64,000 bases of DNA from Dyella sp. ASV21 (GCF_016428975.1 NZ_JAELTT010000009.1:1-64000); one strand, 5' to 3'; numbered from the stretch's first letter, positions 8,445 through 17,343 are shown. The notes: generated by a model from the sequence alone, not told the origin. Program-made: numbers and translations.

Positions 8445-9758
8445 ATGAACGAATTCGAAGCCACCATCACCGACCTCGGCCACGACGGCAAGGGTGTCAC
8501 CCGCATCGACGGTAAGGCCGTCTTTGTCAGCGGCGCCTTGCTGGGCGAGAACGTGAAACTGCGCATCCGCAAGCGCCATCGCCATTACGACGAAGCGGAG
8601 GTGGTGGAACTGATCACCCGTTCGCCGCATCGCGTGGAACCGCGTTGCCGCCATTTCGGCCAATGCGGCGGCTGCTCCTTGCAGCACCTGGACGCGACGG
8701 CGCAGATCGAGATGAAGCAGCGTGTGCTGAAGGACAACTTCGAGCGCATCGGCAAGGTCGAGCCGGCGCTGTGGTTGCCGCCACTCACCGACGAACCCTG
8801 GGCCTATCGCCGCAAGGGCCGCCTGTCGGTGCGTGCGGTGGCCAAGAAGGGGCGCGTGCTGGTGGGCTTTCGCGAAGAGAGCAATCCACGTTTCGTGGCT
8901 GATATCACCCAGTGCGAAGTCGTGCACCCGGCGCTGGGTCCCAAGATCGGCCTGCTGGCCGAGCTGGTCAGTGGCATGGAGGCGGCCAGCGATATTCCGC
9001 AGATCGAATTCGCCGCCGGCGATGACGCCGTGGCGCTGGTGTTCCGCCACATGTCGCCCTTGAGTGAGGGTGATCGTGACGCGCTGGTCGGGTTCGGCCA
9101 GCAGCATGGCTTTGACATCTACTTGCAGCCCGGCGGCGTCACCAGCGTGCATCCGCTGTGGCCTGAGCATCCGCGCCTGGCATTTCGCATTCCCAGTGGC
9201 GATGCAGCCATCGCCGATGTGGAGTTGGAGTTCCGTCCGCTGGATTTCGTGCAGGTCAACGCCGGCATGAATCGACGCATGATGGCGCGCACCATGGAAC
9301 TGCTGGATCCGCAACCGGGTGACCGCGTGCTGGACCTGTTCTGCGGCCTGGGCAACTTCACCTTGCCTATCGGGCGTCGCGTGGCCGAGGTGGTCGGCGT
9401 GGAAGGTGAGCATGGCCTGGTGGAGCGTGCCGCGGAAAACGCCGCGCGCAACGGCATCACGCATGCCCGATTCGAAGTCGCCAACCTGTTCGAGGACCAG
9501 CGTCACGCACACTGGGCCAAGCAGTCGTGGGACAAGATCCTGCTCGACCCGCCGCGCGCCGGCGCGGACAAGGTGCTGGAGTATCTGCCGAACAAGGAAA
9601 CCCAGCGCATCGTGTATGTATCGTGCCATCCTGGCTCGCTGGCACGCGATGCCGGCATCCTGGTGCAAAAGCATGGCTTTCGCTTGAGCGCGGCCGGCGT
9701 GATGGATATGTTCCCGCACACCGCCCACGTGGAATCGATCGCCTTGTTCGAACGTTGA
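8445..9758 (+). CDS. rlmD: 23S rRNA m5U1939 methyltransferase
   Basis: SAM-dependent enzyme that methylates U1939 of 23S rRNA. The 437-residue product has a TRAM domain (about 1-58), four iron-sulfur cluster cysteines (C68, C74, C77 in CRHFGQCGGC, and C157), the SAM site DLFCGLGNFTLPIG, the ILLDPPRAGA box and the catalytic cysteine near 394 in YVSCHPGSLARD, followed by the C-terminal MDMFPHTAHVES with the base Glu. The ATG at 8445 gives the standard TRAM N-terminus; longer in-frame versions would run into the preceding gene. Length and motifs fit RlmD (RumA) rather than RlmC or TrmA. Confidence 0.95.
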   Translation: MNEFEATITDLGHDGKGVTRIDGKAVFVSGALLGENVKLRIRKRHRHYDEAEVVELITRSPHRVEPRCRHFGQCGGCSLQHLDATAQIEMKQRVLKDNFERIGKVEPALWLPPLTDEPWAYRRKGRLSVRAVAKKGRVLVGFREESNPRFVADITQCEVVHPALGPKIGLLAELVSGMEAASDIPQIEFAAGDDAVALVFRHMSPLSEGDRDALVGFGQQHGFDIYLQPGGVTSVHPLWPEHPRLAFRIPSGDAAIADVELEFRPLDFVQVNAGMNRRMMARTMELLDPQPGDRVLDLFCGLGNFTLPIGRRVAEVVGVEGEHGLVERAAENAARNGITHARFEVANLFEDQRHAHWAKQSWDKILLDPPRAGADKVLEYLPNKETQRIVYVSCHPGSLARDAGILVQKHGFRLSAAGVMDMFPHTAHVESIALFER

Positions 9759-9793
9759 GCCACGGTCACACCCTCTCTCGGAACGGTTGCAAC

Positions 9794-10315
9794 ATGGGCA
9801 TTGAGATCGAGCGCAAATTTCTCCTGTGCAGCGATGCGTGGCGCGACGCCGTAACGCAGAGCGAACGCATTGCGCAGGGCTATCTGGTGGGTGCACAGGC
9901 GCTGCGCGATGGCGCGGCACGCGCTTCGGTGCGCGTGCGCCGTGCCGGCGAACGCGCGTGGCTGAATATCAAGTCCGCGCAATTGGGCATTGAACGCGCC
10001 GAGTTTGAGTACCCCATGCCGCTGGCGGATGCCGAGCAGATGCTGGCGACGCTGTGCGATGGGGTGCTCGAGAAGATTCGCCATCACGTCATCGTCGACG
10101 GCACGTTGTTCGAGATCGACGAATTCTTCGGTGAGAACGCTGGTCTGGTCGTGGCCGAGGTTGAGCTCAGCGCGCCCGATGCGCCGTTCCCGCGACCGGA
10201 TTGGCTGGGGCGCGAGGTGAGCCATCTGCCGCGCTATTACAACGTCAACCTGATCGACCACCCGTATGCGGGCTGGTCGCAGGACGAGCGCGACGCCGCT
10301 GGGGAGGCTGTCTGA
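9794..10315 (+). CDS. CYTH-domain triphosphate tunnel protein
   Basis: A 173-residue CYTH (triphosphate tunnel metalloenzyme) protein with the diagnostic N-terminal E-I-E-R-K (residues 4-8), basic strands ASVRVRRAGERAWLNIKS, and the acidic strands LFEIDEFFG and LVVAEVELS that line the tunnel. Family members hydrolyse inorganic tripolyphosphate or other triphosphates; the bacterial substrate is uncertain. Length fits the YgiF/NeuTTM-like single-domain group. The stop and the nagZ start share one base (TGATG), so the two are translationally coupled. Confidence 0.88.
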   Translation: MGIEIERKFLLCSDAWRDAVTQSERIAQGYLVGAQALRDGAARASVRVRRAGERAWLNIKSAQLGIERAEFEYPMPLADAEQMLATLCDGVLEKIRHHVIVDGTLFEIDEFFGENAGLVVAEVELSAPDAPFPRPDWLGREVSHLPRYYNVNLIDHPYAGWSQDERDAAGEAV

Positions 10316-11337
10316 TGCTGATGATCGGTCTGGCCGGCACCGCGCTGGCCGAATCCGAACATGCGTGGCTGACCGCGCCCGGCGTGTCCGGCGTGGTGCT
10401 GTTCGCGCGCAACTTCGCCTCGCGCGATCAGCTGATCGCCTTGGTGGAATCCATCCGGGCGGTGGGTGGCGAGCAGATGTTGATCGCGGTGGATCAGGAG
10501 GGCGGCCCGGTGCAGCGCTTCCGCGAAGGCTTCACTCGCTTGCCGCCGTTGTCCGCCATTGGCGCGGTATACGACCGTGATCCCGAGGAGGCAATTCGCC
10601 TCGCCGAAGAACACGCGTGGGTGATGTCCAGCGAACTGCGCGCCAGCGGCGTCGATTTCAGTTTCGCGCCGGTGGTCGATCTGGCTCGCGGCAACGCGGC
10701 CATCGGCCCTCGCGCTTTCCACGCGGACCCGGTTGTCACGGCTGAATTGTCGCAGGCCTATGTGCGCGGCATGCACCTGGGTGGCATGGCCGCCGTGCTC
10801 AAGCACTTTCCTGGTCACGGCTCGGTGGCCGTGGATACGCATAAGGCCGCCGCCATCGATCCACGAACGCTGGACGCCATTCGCCGCGACGACCTGGTGC
10901 CTTTCATGGAAAGCATCGCTGCGCATGCCGAAGCGGTGATGGTGGCGCACGTGATCTATCCCGCGGTGGATGCGCAGCCTGCGGGTTTCTCGGCGCGGTG
11001 GATCGGCGACATCCTGCGTGGCGAGCTGGGCTTCAACGGCGCGGTGATCAGCGACGACATCAGCATGGCGGCCGCAGGTGCGGCGGGCGGCGTGGCCGCT
11101 CGCGTCACCGCTCACCTGGATGCCGGCTGCGATCTGGTATTGGCCTGTTTCCCCGAGGTGGTGGCGGAAGCCATCGCGGCGGTGCAGGGGCGCGCCGCCA
11201 GCGCGCCTGAGCGTCTGGCGCCCTTACAGGGTGCTGTCGCCTCCACCTGGGACGGACTCAACGACAACCCGCAGCGCGAGCGTTTCATCGCGCGCATCAC
11301 GGCCTTGCATGCCGTGGAAGGAAGCAAGCCCGCATGA
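10315..11337 (+). CDS. nagZ: Beta-N-acetylhexosaminidase
   Basis: Cytoplasmic family GH3 enzyme that removes GlcNAc from anhydromuropeptides in peptidoglycan recycling. The 340-residue protein has no signal peptide and shows the substrate pocket IAVDQEGGPVQRFRE, the loop KHFPGHGSVAVDTH with the NagZ Asp-His dyad, and the nucleophile Asp in VISDDISM. Length equals E. coli NagZ. It overlaps the preceding CYTH gene by one base and the following phosphoribosyltransferase by four (ATGA), placing it inside one operon. Confidence 0.96.
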   Translation: MLMIGLAGTALAESEHAWLTAPGVSGVVLFARNFASRDQLIALVESIRAVGGEQMLIAVDQEGGPVQRFREGFTRLPPLSAIGAVYDRDPEEAIRLAEEHAWVMSSELRASGVDFSFAPVVDLARGNAAIGPRAFHADPVVTAELSQAYVRGMHLGGMAAVLKHFPGHGSVAVDTHKAAAIDPRTLDAIRRDDLVPFMESIAAHAEAVMVAHVIYPAVDAQPAGFSARWIGDILRGELGFNGAVISDDISMAAAGAAGGVAARVTAHLDAGCDLVLACFPEVVAEAIAAVQGRAASAPERLAPLQGAVASTWDGLNDNPQRERFIARITALHAVEGSKPA

Positions 11338-11882
11338 CTGCCAAACAACCCTCCCTGACCGCCGCGCTGGCGGATGCCGACCTGCTGTTCGATCGCTCCG
11401 CGCTCGAATCGGTAATCGCCGATATGGGGCGGCATATCGATGCCGCGCTCGATGGCGAGCGCGCGGTATTTCTCACCGTCATGAACGGCGCATTGATCTT
11501 TGCCGGTCATCTCGCGCTGTCCATTCGTACCGATGTCGAGTTCGACTACGTGCACGCCACCCGTTACCGCGGCGCCACCTCGGGCAGCGAGTTGCATTGG
11601 CTGCGCGAGCCTGCCGCGGATTTGGCAGGGCGCACGGTGTTGCTGGTCGACGATATTCTGGATGAAGGCCACACGCTGAAGGCGGTGCGCGACGACTGCC
11701 TGCGTCGCGGCGCCCGTCGCGTGCTGATCGCCAGCCTGTGCACCAAGCAGCACGATCGACTGGTGGAAGGCATCACGTCGGACTTCAACGGCGTCGAGCT
11801 GCCCGATCGCTACGTATTCGGTTTCGGCATGGACTTCCACGAGCAGGGTCGCAACCTGCCGGGCATCTACGCGCTCAAGTGA
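11334..11882 (+). CDS. Hypoxanthine/guanine phosphoribosyltransferase
   Basis: Type I phosphoribosyltransferase that joins PRPP to a 6-oxopurine base to give IMP or GMP. The 182-residue product shows the PRPP loop VLLVDDILDEGHTL (about residues 103-116), the pyrophosphate loop region FLTVMNGALIFAG and a C-terminal base-binding segment VFGFGMDFHEQGRNLPGIYAL. It starts inside the nagZ stop (ATGA). The downstream methylthioinosine phosphorylase releases hypoxanthine, which this enzyme could salvage, a link also seen in Pseudomonas. Symbol hpt or hpt-like is possible; assignment to hypoxanthine over guanine rests on context. Confidence 0.92.
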   Translation: MTAKQPSLTAALADADLLFDRSALESVIADMGRHIDAALDGERAVFLTVMNGALIFAGHLALSIRTDVEFDYVHATRYRGATSGSELHWLREPAADLAGRTVLLVDDILDEGHTLKAVRDDCLRRGARRVLIASLCTKQHDRLVEGITSDFNGVELPDRYVFGFGMDFHEQGRNLPGIYALK

Positions 11883-11932
11883 TTTCGCTGCCAGACGGCG
11901 TTCGGTCGGCTCAACCTATTGAGAGTGCTCGC

Positions 11933-12484
11933 ATGAATATCCTTGGCATTTCGGGCAGCCTGCGGCAGGCGTCGTTCAACACGACCTTGTTGCATGCGGC
12001 GCAAGAAGTTGCGCCGGCCGGCATGAACATCACCATACATCGCCTGCACGCGTTGCCGCTGTTCGACCAGGATGTGGAAGAGCAGGGCGATCCCGCTTCC
12101 GTAGTGGCGCTGAAGGATGCCATCGCGGGGGCTGATGGCCTGCTGCTCGCCTGCCCGGAGTACAACGGCGGTATCAGCGGCGTGCTCAAGAACGCCATCG
12201 ACTGGGCTTCGCGTGCGGGCCGTTCGCGTCAGGTCGCGGCGCTGGTGGGCAAAACCGTATGCATCATGGGCGCCAGTCCCGGTATGACCGGTACCGTGCG
12301 TGCGCAGGATCAACTGCGCCAGGTGCTTCGCCGCGCTGGCGCGCGTACGGAGCCACAGGGCGAGGTGCTGGTGTTCCAGGCGCACACCAAAATCATCGAA
12401 GGGCGATTGGTCGACGAGCGCACGCGTGACGCGCTGGGTCGCCACTTGCAAGGCTTCGCCGAGCGGCTTGCCGCCACGGCATAA
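11933..12484 (+). CDS. NAD(P)H-dependent FMN reductase
   Basis: A 183-residue flavodoxin-fold reductase of the SsuE/ChrR/azoreductase type. It begins MNILGISGSLRQASFN, the phosphate-binding loop for FMN, and has the diagnostic CPEYNGGISGVLKNAIDW motif. Such enzymes reduce quinones, chromate or azo compounds, or supply reduced flavin; the natural substrate cannot be read from sequence. It stands between the phosphoribosyltransferase (50-base gap) and the MTI phosphorylase (30-base gap), all in one direction. Confidence 0.92.
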   Translation: MNILGISGSLRQASFNTTLLHAAQEVAPAGMNITIHRLHALPLFDQDVEEQGDPASVVALKDAIAGADGLLLACPEYNGGISGVLKNAIDWASRAGRSRQVAALVGKTVCIMGASPGMTGTVRAQDQLRQVLRRAGARTEPQGEVLVFQAHTKIIEGRLVDERTRDALGRHLQGFAERLAATA

Positions 12485-12514
12485 CGTTTACTCATTGAAC
12501 GACAGGAACCACCC

Positions 12515-13258
12515 GTGACTATCGATCTGGCCGTTATCGGCGGCAGCGGTTTGTACAACTTTCCCGGGCTGGAGAACACCAGCCGCCACAGCGTCGACAC
12601 GCCGTTCGGCCCGGCGTCGGGTGACGTGGTGATGGGCGACTTCGCCGGGCGCCGCGTTGCGTTCCTGGCGCGTCACGGCGAGAGTCATACGGTACCTCCG
12701 CATCGCGTGAACTATCGCGCCAACCTGTGGGCGCTGCACTCGCTGGGTGCGCGTCGCGTCATTGGAGTGAACGCGGTGGGTGGCATCCGTTCGGACATGG
12801 GCCCGCGCGTGATTGTGGTGCCGGACCAGGTCATCGACTACACGTACGGGCGCTACACGAGTTTTTGCGACGTGGAAGGCGCGGAAGTGCGCCACATCGA
12901 TTTCAGCGAACCCTATACCGAAGCCCTGCGTCGCCGGTTGGTTGCGGCGGCTACCGCGGCCGGCGTCGCGGTGATAGATGGCGGTTGCTACGGCGCCACG
13001 CAGGGGCCGCGCCTGGAAACCCGCGCGGAGATTGCCCGCATGAAACGCGATGGCTGTGACCTGGTCGGCATGACCGGTATGCCGGAAGCTGTATTGGCAC
13101 GCGAGTTGGATTTGGAATATGCATGCCTCGCATTGGTGGCCAACTTCGCGGCAGGTTGCGGTGACGAGGCCGAGATCAGCATCGAGGAAATTTTCGCGCA
13201 CCTTGCGGCGGCTACGGCGGAAGTACCCCGTATCCTCGGCGTACTGCTCAAATCCTGA
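12515..13258 (+). CDS. S-methyl-5'-thioinosine phosphorylase
   Basis: A 247-residue type II purine nucleoside phosphorylase of the MTAP/MTIP group. It has the N-terminal IGGSGLYNFPGL phosphate loop, RHGESHTVPPHRVNYRAN, and the late base/ribose-binding GMTGMPEAVLARELDLEYACLA. In Pseudomonas aeruginosa the enzyme beside nagZ (PA3004) is a methylthioinosine phosphorylase, and the same nagZ neighbourhood here favours that over adenosine-specific MTAP. It would recycle the purine part of polyamine-derived methylthioadenosine after deamination. The start is GTG, preceded by GACAGGAACC. Confidence 0.85.
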   Translation: MTIDLAVIGGSGLYNFPGLENTSRHSVDTPFGPASGDVVMGDFAGRRVAFLARHGESHTVPPHRVNYRANLWALHSLGARRVIGVNAVGGIRSDMGPRVIVVPDQVIDYTYGRYTSFCDVEGAEVRHIDFSEPYTEALRRRLVAAATAAGVAVIDGGCYGATQGPRLETRAEIARMKRDGCDLVGMTGMPEAVLARELDLEYACLALVANFAAGCGDEAEISIEEIFAHLAAATAEVPRILGVLLKS

Positions 13259-13299
13259 GCAATCGTCCGGGAATTATTCGTACTAGGGCATTACCCGTA

Positions 13300-13329
13300 T
13301 TGCGCTTTGGCATCAAACATGTTGATACT
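13300..13329 (+). promoter_or_regulatory. Possible promoter of the cold-shock gene
   Basis: A TTGCGC (13300-13305) and a GATACT (13324-13329) are separated by 18 bases, a fair sigma-70 match. It would give a leader of about 85 bases before the cold-shock ORF, consistent with the long leaders of csp genes. An ATCAA-N5-TTGAT inverted repeat lies within the spacer and -10 region. Confidence 0.35.
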
Positions 13330-13420
13330 TCCGCTTGTGCCAGGGGCGGCGGACCAAGGGGTCAAGGTGGTTCAGCGCTATACCGTGGTGCATCCAGTCC
13401 ATGATTCAGAGGTTCACGCA

Positions 13421-13627
13421 ATGCGTTTCGGTACGGTCAAGTGGTTCAACGATGCCAAGGGTTTCGGCTTCATCGCGCCCGAGGACGGTGGGGAGGACGT
13501 GTTCGTCCACTTTTCGGCGATCAACGCCAAGGGCTTTCGCAGCCTGCAGGAAGGTCAGCGCGTGAAGTTCGAAGTCACCACGGGCCCCAAGGGCGCCCAG
13601 GCTTCGGGCGTCGAGATCGCTGGTTGA
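13421..13627 (+). CDS. Cold-shock protein (CspA family)
   Basis: A 68-residue single OB-fold RNA chaperone. The RNP1 motif KGFGFI (about residues 13-18) and RNP2 motif DVFVHF (about 27-32) are intact, and the whole chain is the standard length. Such proteins melt mRNA structure after cold shock or in growth transitions. It is monocistronic: a 160-base leader precedes it and a strong terminator follows at 13674. An in-frame extension upstream to 13307 is not conserved-looking and is disregarded. Confidence 0.95.
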   Translation: MRFGTVKWFNDAKGFGFIAPEDGGEDVFVHFSAINAKGFRSLQEGQRVKFEVTTGPKGAQASGVEIAG

Positions 13628-13673
13628 TCTCGGCCAGCCGGCGCCTGCGCCGGTCATCGATATAACCAGGGAG

Positions 13674-13701
13674 CCCCGCGTCGCAGGACGCGGGGTTTCT
13701 T
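13674..13701 (+). terminator. Rho-independent terminator after the csp gene
   Basis: A perfect 9-bp stem (13674-13682 with 13687-13695), four-base loop GCAG and a following TTTCTT. It ends 46 bases downstream of the cold-shock stop and before the glycosylasparaginase gene. Confidence 0.85.
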
Positions 13702-13741
13702 CGTTTATGCGTTAGCAATAACCGTATTGTCGGAGCGAGTG

Positions 13742-14758
13742 ATGGCAGACCGTCGAGATTTCCTCAAGGCTTCCCTGCTGGGAGCGTCCGCACTGGCGGT
13801 GGCCAGCCAGACCTCTACCGTGCGCGCCGCCAGCAAGAGCGCGGCGGGTGCACGGGTCATTTCCACCTGGGACTTCGGTATCGCCGCCAACCAGGCGGCG
13901 TGGTCGGTGTTGGCCCAGGGCGGCCATGCACTGGATGCGGTGGAAACCGGTGTAATGGTGCCGGAGGCGGACCTGAAGAATCACAGCGTGGGCCGGGCCG
14001 GGTATCCCGACCGCGATGGTCATGTCTCGCTCGATGCCAGCATCATGGATGCGGATGGCAGTTGCGGTGCCGTGGCCGCGCTGGAGCACATCGCGCACCC
14101 TATCCAGGTGGCGCGCCGGGTCATGGAGCGCACGCCGCATGTGCTGCTGGTGGGTGAGGGCGCGCTGCAATTCGCGCTGGAGCAGGGTTTCAAAAAAGAA
14201 GAGTTGCTTACGCCCGAATCCGAAGCGGCCTGGAAGGAATGGTTGAAGACGGCGCAGTACCAGCCCTCGGTCAACAGCGAAGTGCACGACTACGGCAAGA
14301 CCGGCATCCCTGGCGGCAAGGGTAACCACGACACCATTGGCATGCTGGCCATCGATGCGCAGGGGCGTCTCGCGGGCGCGTGCACGACCAGCGGCATGGC
14401 GTGGAAGCTGCGCGGGCGCGTGGGCGATAGCCCGATCATCGGGGCCGGTCTGTATGTGGATGGCGAGGTCGGTGCCGCCACCTCAACCGGGGTCGGCGAA
14501 GAAGTCATTCGCAATGCGGGCAGTTTCCTGGTGGTGGAACTCATGCGCCAGGGACGTACGCCGCAGGAGGCTTGTCGCGAGGCGGTGATGCGCATCGTCA
14601 AGAAGCGCCCGAATGCTTCCAAGGATCTACAGGTGGGCTTTCTCGCCATGAATCGTCACGGCGAGGTGGGCGCGTTTGCGATCCAGCCGGGCTTCTCCTA
14701 CGCGGTCTGCGATGCGGGGCGCCAGGATGGTCTGGTACCCGCCAAGAGCGTGTACTGA
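13742..14758 (+). CDS. Tat-exported N4-(beta-GlcNAc)-L-asparaginase
   Basis: A 338-residue Ntn-hydrolase of the glycosylasparaginase/isoaspartyl peptidase family. The N-terminus DRRDFLKASLLGASALAVA is a twin-arginine signal, so the enzyme should fold in the cytoplasm and act in the periplasm. The autoprocessing site is GNHDTIGML, with Thr198 as the new N-terminal nucleophile of the beta subunit; downstream GRLAGACTTSG and GDSPIIGAGLYVD are the conserved substrate loops. It cleaves GlcNAc-Asn from glycopeptides. It is preceded by the csp terminator and followed one base later by cutC. The ATG at 13742 gives the twin-arginine motif near the start. Confidence 0.92.
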   Translation: MADRRDFLKASLLGASALAVASQTSTVRAASKSAAGARVISTWDFGIAANQAAWSVLAQGGHALDAVETGVMVPEADLKNHSVGRAGYPDRDGHVSLDASIMDADGSCGAVAALEHIAHPIQVARRVMERTPHVLLVGEGALQFALEQGFKKEELLTPESEAAWKEWLKTAQYQPSVNSEVHDYGKTGIPGGKGNHDTIGMLAIDAQGRLAGACTTSGMAWKLRGRVGDSPIIGAGLYVDGEVGAATSTGVGEEVIRNAGSFLVVELMRQGRTPQEACREAVMRIVKKRPNASKDLQVGFLAMNRHGEVGAFAIQPGFSYAVCDAGRQDGLVPAKSVY

Positions 14759-14759
14759 T

Positions 14760-15488
14760 ATGGCGATGCTGCTGGAAGTGGCGGCCAACTCGCTGGCCTC
14801 CGCGCGCGCTGCCCAAGCGGGTGGCGCGGGGCGTATCGAGCTGTGTACGGCGCTGGAGCTGGGCGGGCTTACGCCCTCGTACGGCGAGATAGCGCTGGTG
14901 CGCGAGCAGGTGGCGTTGCCGCTCTATGTGTTGATCCGTCCGCGCGCGGGTGACTTTCTCTACGGCGATGACGAACTGGAGACCATGCGGCGCGACATTG
15001 CGGCGTGTTCGTCGCTGGGTTGCGATGGCGTGGTCATCGGCGTGCTTGATGCCGAGGGGCAGTTGGATATGGCCCGTTGCCGTGTTCTGGTCGATGCAGC
15101 CCAGGGCATGGGCGTGACGTTCCATCGTGCGTTCGATCTGGTCCCTGATCCGTCGCGTGCATTGGAGGACGTCATCGCCCTGGGTGCGGAGCGCTTGCTT
15201 ACCTCCGGTGGCGCGCGCTCTGCATTCGCAGGTGCTGAGCGCATTCGTGCATTGATCGCCCAAGCGGGCGATCGCCTCACGGTGATGCCGGGTGCGGGTA
15301 TTACGCCGGGCAATATCGCCACGGTGGCGAAATTGACGGGGGCGATGGAGCTGCACGCCTCCGCCAAGCGCAGCCATCCTTCCGGGATGCGCTATCGGCC
15401 CGATGACGCACTGGACATGGGTACGGGTGAAACGCGTACCGACGGTGACGAAGTGCGTGCCTTGCTGGCCGCCTGGGCCGCGGGTTGA
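14760..15488 (+). CDS. cutC: Copper homeostasis protein CutC
   Basis: A 242-residue TIM-barrel protein. Characteristic CutC segments are LLEVAANSLASARAAQAGGAGRIELC (split here across the N-terminus), GLTPSYGEI, LIRPRAGDFLY, VTFHRAFD and the phosphate-binding-like LTSGGARSA. The link to copper in E. coli is debated and the activity is unresolved. The first ATG (14760) lies one base after the stop of the asparaginase gene; a second in-frame ATG six bases on is also possible. It is convergent with the ABC exporter gene. Confidence 0.93.
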   Translation: MAMLLEVAANSLASARAAQAGGAGRIELCTALELGGLTPSYGEIALVREQVALPLYVLIRPRAGDFLYGDDELETMRRDIAACSSLGCDGVVIGVLDAEGQLDMARCRVLVDAAQGMGVTFHRAFDLVPDPSRALEDVIALGAERLLTSGGARSAFAGAERIRALIAQAGDRLTVMPGAGITPGNIATVAKLTGAMELHASAKRSHPSGMRYRPDDALDMGTGETRTDGDEVRALLAAWAAG

Positions 15489-15506
15489 GTCGTCGCGTCC
15501 CCCCAG

Positions 15507-15532
15507 GGATGCGCTGGTCGCCCAGTGCATCC
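15507..15532. terminator. Possible shared hairpin between convergent genes
   Basis: An 11-bp inverted repeat with one G-T pair (15507-15517 with 15522-15532), four-base loop, in the gap between cutC and the oppositely oriented ABC exporter. Neither side has a T-run, so it is a weak candidate. Confidence 0.3.
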
Positions 15533-15573
15533 CCACACCAAAAGAGATAGGCCTTACGCGAGTGCTGGCCTGA

Positions 15574-17343
15574 TCAGGTCGTGAACTGCAGGCGCGCGAG
15601 TTCCGCGTACAGGCCACCCTCGGCCAGCAAGCTCTGATGCGTACCCTGCGCCACGATACGGCCGCCATCCATCACGACGATGCGATCGGCGCGCTGCACC
15701 GTGGCAAGGCGATGCGCGATGACCAGGGTGGTGCGGCCCTTCTCCAGCCGCTCCAGTGCCTGCTGGATGGCGGCTTCCGACTGGGCGTCCAGCGCCGAGG
15801 TCGCTTCGTCCAGCAAAAGCAGGGGCGCGTCGCGCAGGATGGCGCGTGCAATGGCGATGCGTTGGCGTTGGCCGCCGGATAGCCGCACGCCGCGTTCGCC
15901 CAGTTCTTCACCGTAGCCGTTGCCGAGTGCATTGATGAACTCGTGGGCTTCGGCCGCACGTGCGGCGTCACGCACTTCCTCGTCATCGGCGTCTTGCCGG
16001 CCGAAGCGGATGTTATCGGCTGCGTTGCCGCTGAAGATCACGGTTTCCTGCGGCACCAGCGCAATGGCGCCGCGCAGCTCTGGCAGGGCGAGTGCGCGCA
16101 GGTCCACGCCATCGAGCGTGATGCGCCCATGCTGGGGGTCGTAGAAGCGCAGCAGCAGCGCGAATACGGTGCTCTTGCCGGCCCCGGAAGGGCCGACCAA
16201 AGCGACCGTTTCGCCGGGGCGAATATCCAGATCGAAGTCGTACAGTGCAGGCGCATCGGGGCGGCTGGGGTAGTGGAAGCCCACCTGCTCGAAGCGCAGC
16301 GCGCCACGCAGTGGCTTAGCCAGCGGCGTGGGCTGCGCGGGGCTGGTGATTTCCGCGCGCTCTTCAAACAACTCGCCGATTCGTTCCATGGCGCCCGCCG
16401 CGCGCAGCACGTCGCCCCATACTTCGGAGAGCCCGGCCAGCGAGCCCGCGGCAAAGAAGGCATACAGCACGAACTGACTGAGCACGCCCACGTCCAGCGT
16501 GCCGGCCAGTACATCGCGCGCGCCAGCCCACAGCACCAGGGTGATGGCGCCAAAGAACAGCACGATCACGGCGGCGGTGAGCATCGAGCGCATGCCAATG
16601 CGTTTGCGAGCGGTGGCCAGTGCACGGGTAATGGCGCTGCCGTAGCGCGTGCTTTCGATATCCTCGCGCGCATAGGCCTTCACCGCGGGTGCGGCGTTGA
16701 GGGTTTCGTTGGCGATGGCGGCGGTGTCGGCAAGGCGATCCTGGCTTGCGCGCGAAAGCTTCTGTACGCGCCTTCCGAATACCAGGATGGGCAACATCAC
16801 GGCGGGAATCACCAGTGCGGTGAGGCCGGCCAATCGTGGGCTGGTCCACACCATCATGGCCGTGGCACCCAGCAGCATCACCGCGCTGCGCAGTGCAACG
16901 GAAATCCCCGAGCCAATCAGTGCCTGGATGACTTCGGTATCGGTACCCAGGCGCGAAATCAGTTCGCCGACGCGGCTGCGTTCGAAGAAACCGACATCCA
17001 GCCGAATGACATGCGCATACAACTTGGCGCGCAGTGATGCCAGCGCTCGTTCGCCCAGGAGGGTGATGCAGTAGTAGCGGGCCGCGGTAGCGAAGGCGAG
17101 CACCAGTGCCACGCCGAACAGGCCCAGGAAGGTGGTGTTGATGGTGGCCGCGCTGGAGTGTCCAAAGCCCTGGTCGATCATGTGGCGTACCGCAATGGGC
17201 AACACCAGGGTGGCGCTGGAGGAGATGGCCAGGAACACCAGCCAGCCCATGGCGAGTTGGCGATGTGGTTTGACGAAGGGCCATAACTGCCACAAGGCGC
17301 CGAGGCGGCGGGTCGGGCGCTGGGAGTCGGCGGTTTCGCTCAT
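15574..17343 (-). CDS. MsbA-like ABC exporter, fused permease-ATPase
   Basis: A 589-residue half-transporter that would work as a homodimer in the inner membrane. The membrane domain (about 1-315, six helices expected) starts with LWPFVKPHRQLAMGWLVF; the ATPase domain follows with Walker A GPSGAGKSTVF, Q-loop LVPQETVIF, signature LSGGQRQRIAIARAIL, Walker B LLLLDEATSALD and the H-loop IAHRLATV. It falls in the ABCB/lipid-flippase-like bacterial group often labelled multidrug or lipid A exporter. The substrate cannot be read from sequence and no msbA partner genes (lpxK) are nearby. Confidence 0.9.
   Translation of the reverse strand: MSETADSQRPTRRLGALWQLWPFVKPHRQLAMGWLVFLAISSSATLVLPIAVRHMIDQGFGHSSAATINTTFLGLFGVALVLAFATAARYYCITLLGERALASLRAKLYAHVIRLDVGFFERSRVGELISRLGTDTEVIQALIGSGISVALRSAVMLLGATAMMVWTSPRLAGLTALVIPAVMLPILVFGRRVQKLSRASQDRLADTAAIANETLNAAPAVKAYAREDIESTRYGSAITRALATARKRIGMRSMLTAAVIVLFFGAITLVLWAGARDVLAGTLDVGVLSQFVLYAFFAAGSLAGLSEVWGDVLRAAGAMERIGELFEERAEITSPAQPTPLAKPLRGALRFEQVGFHYPSRPDAPALYDFDLDIRPGETVALVGPSGAGKSTVFALLLRFYDPQHGRITLDGVDLRALALPELRGAIALVPQETVIFSGNAADNIRFGRQDADDEEVRDAARAAEAHEFINALGNGYGEELGERGVRLSGGQRQRIAIARAILRDAPLLLLDEATSALDAQSEAAIQQALERLEKGRTTLVIAHRLATVQRADRIVVMDGGRIVAQGTHQSLLAEGGLYAELARLQFTT

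Noticed and set aside
8178-9920. Open frame of 580 codons on the minus strand
   Set aside because: Antisense to rlmD; composition and lack of motifs indicate a shadow.
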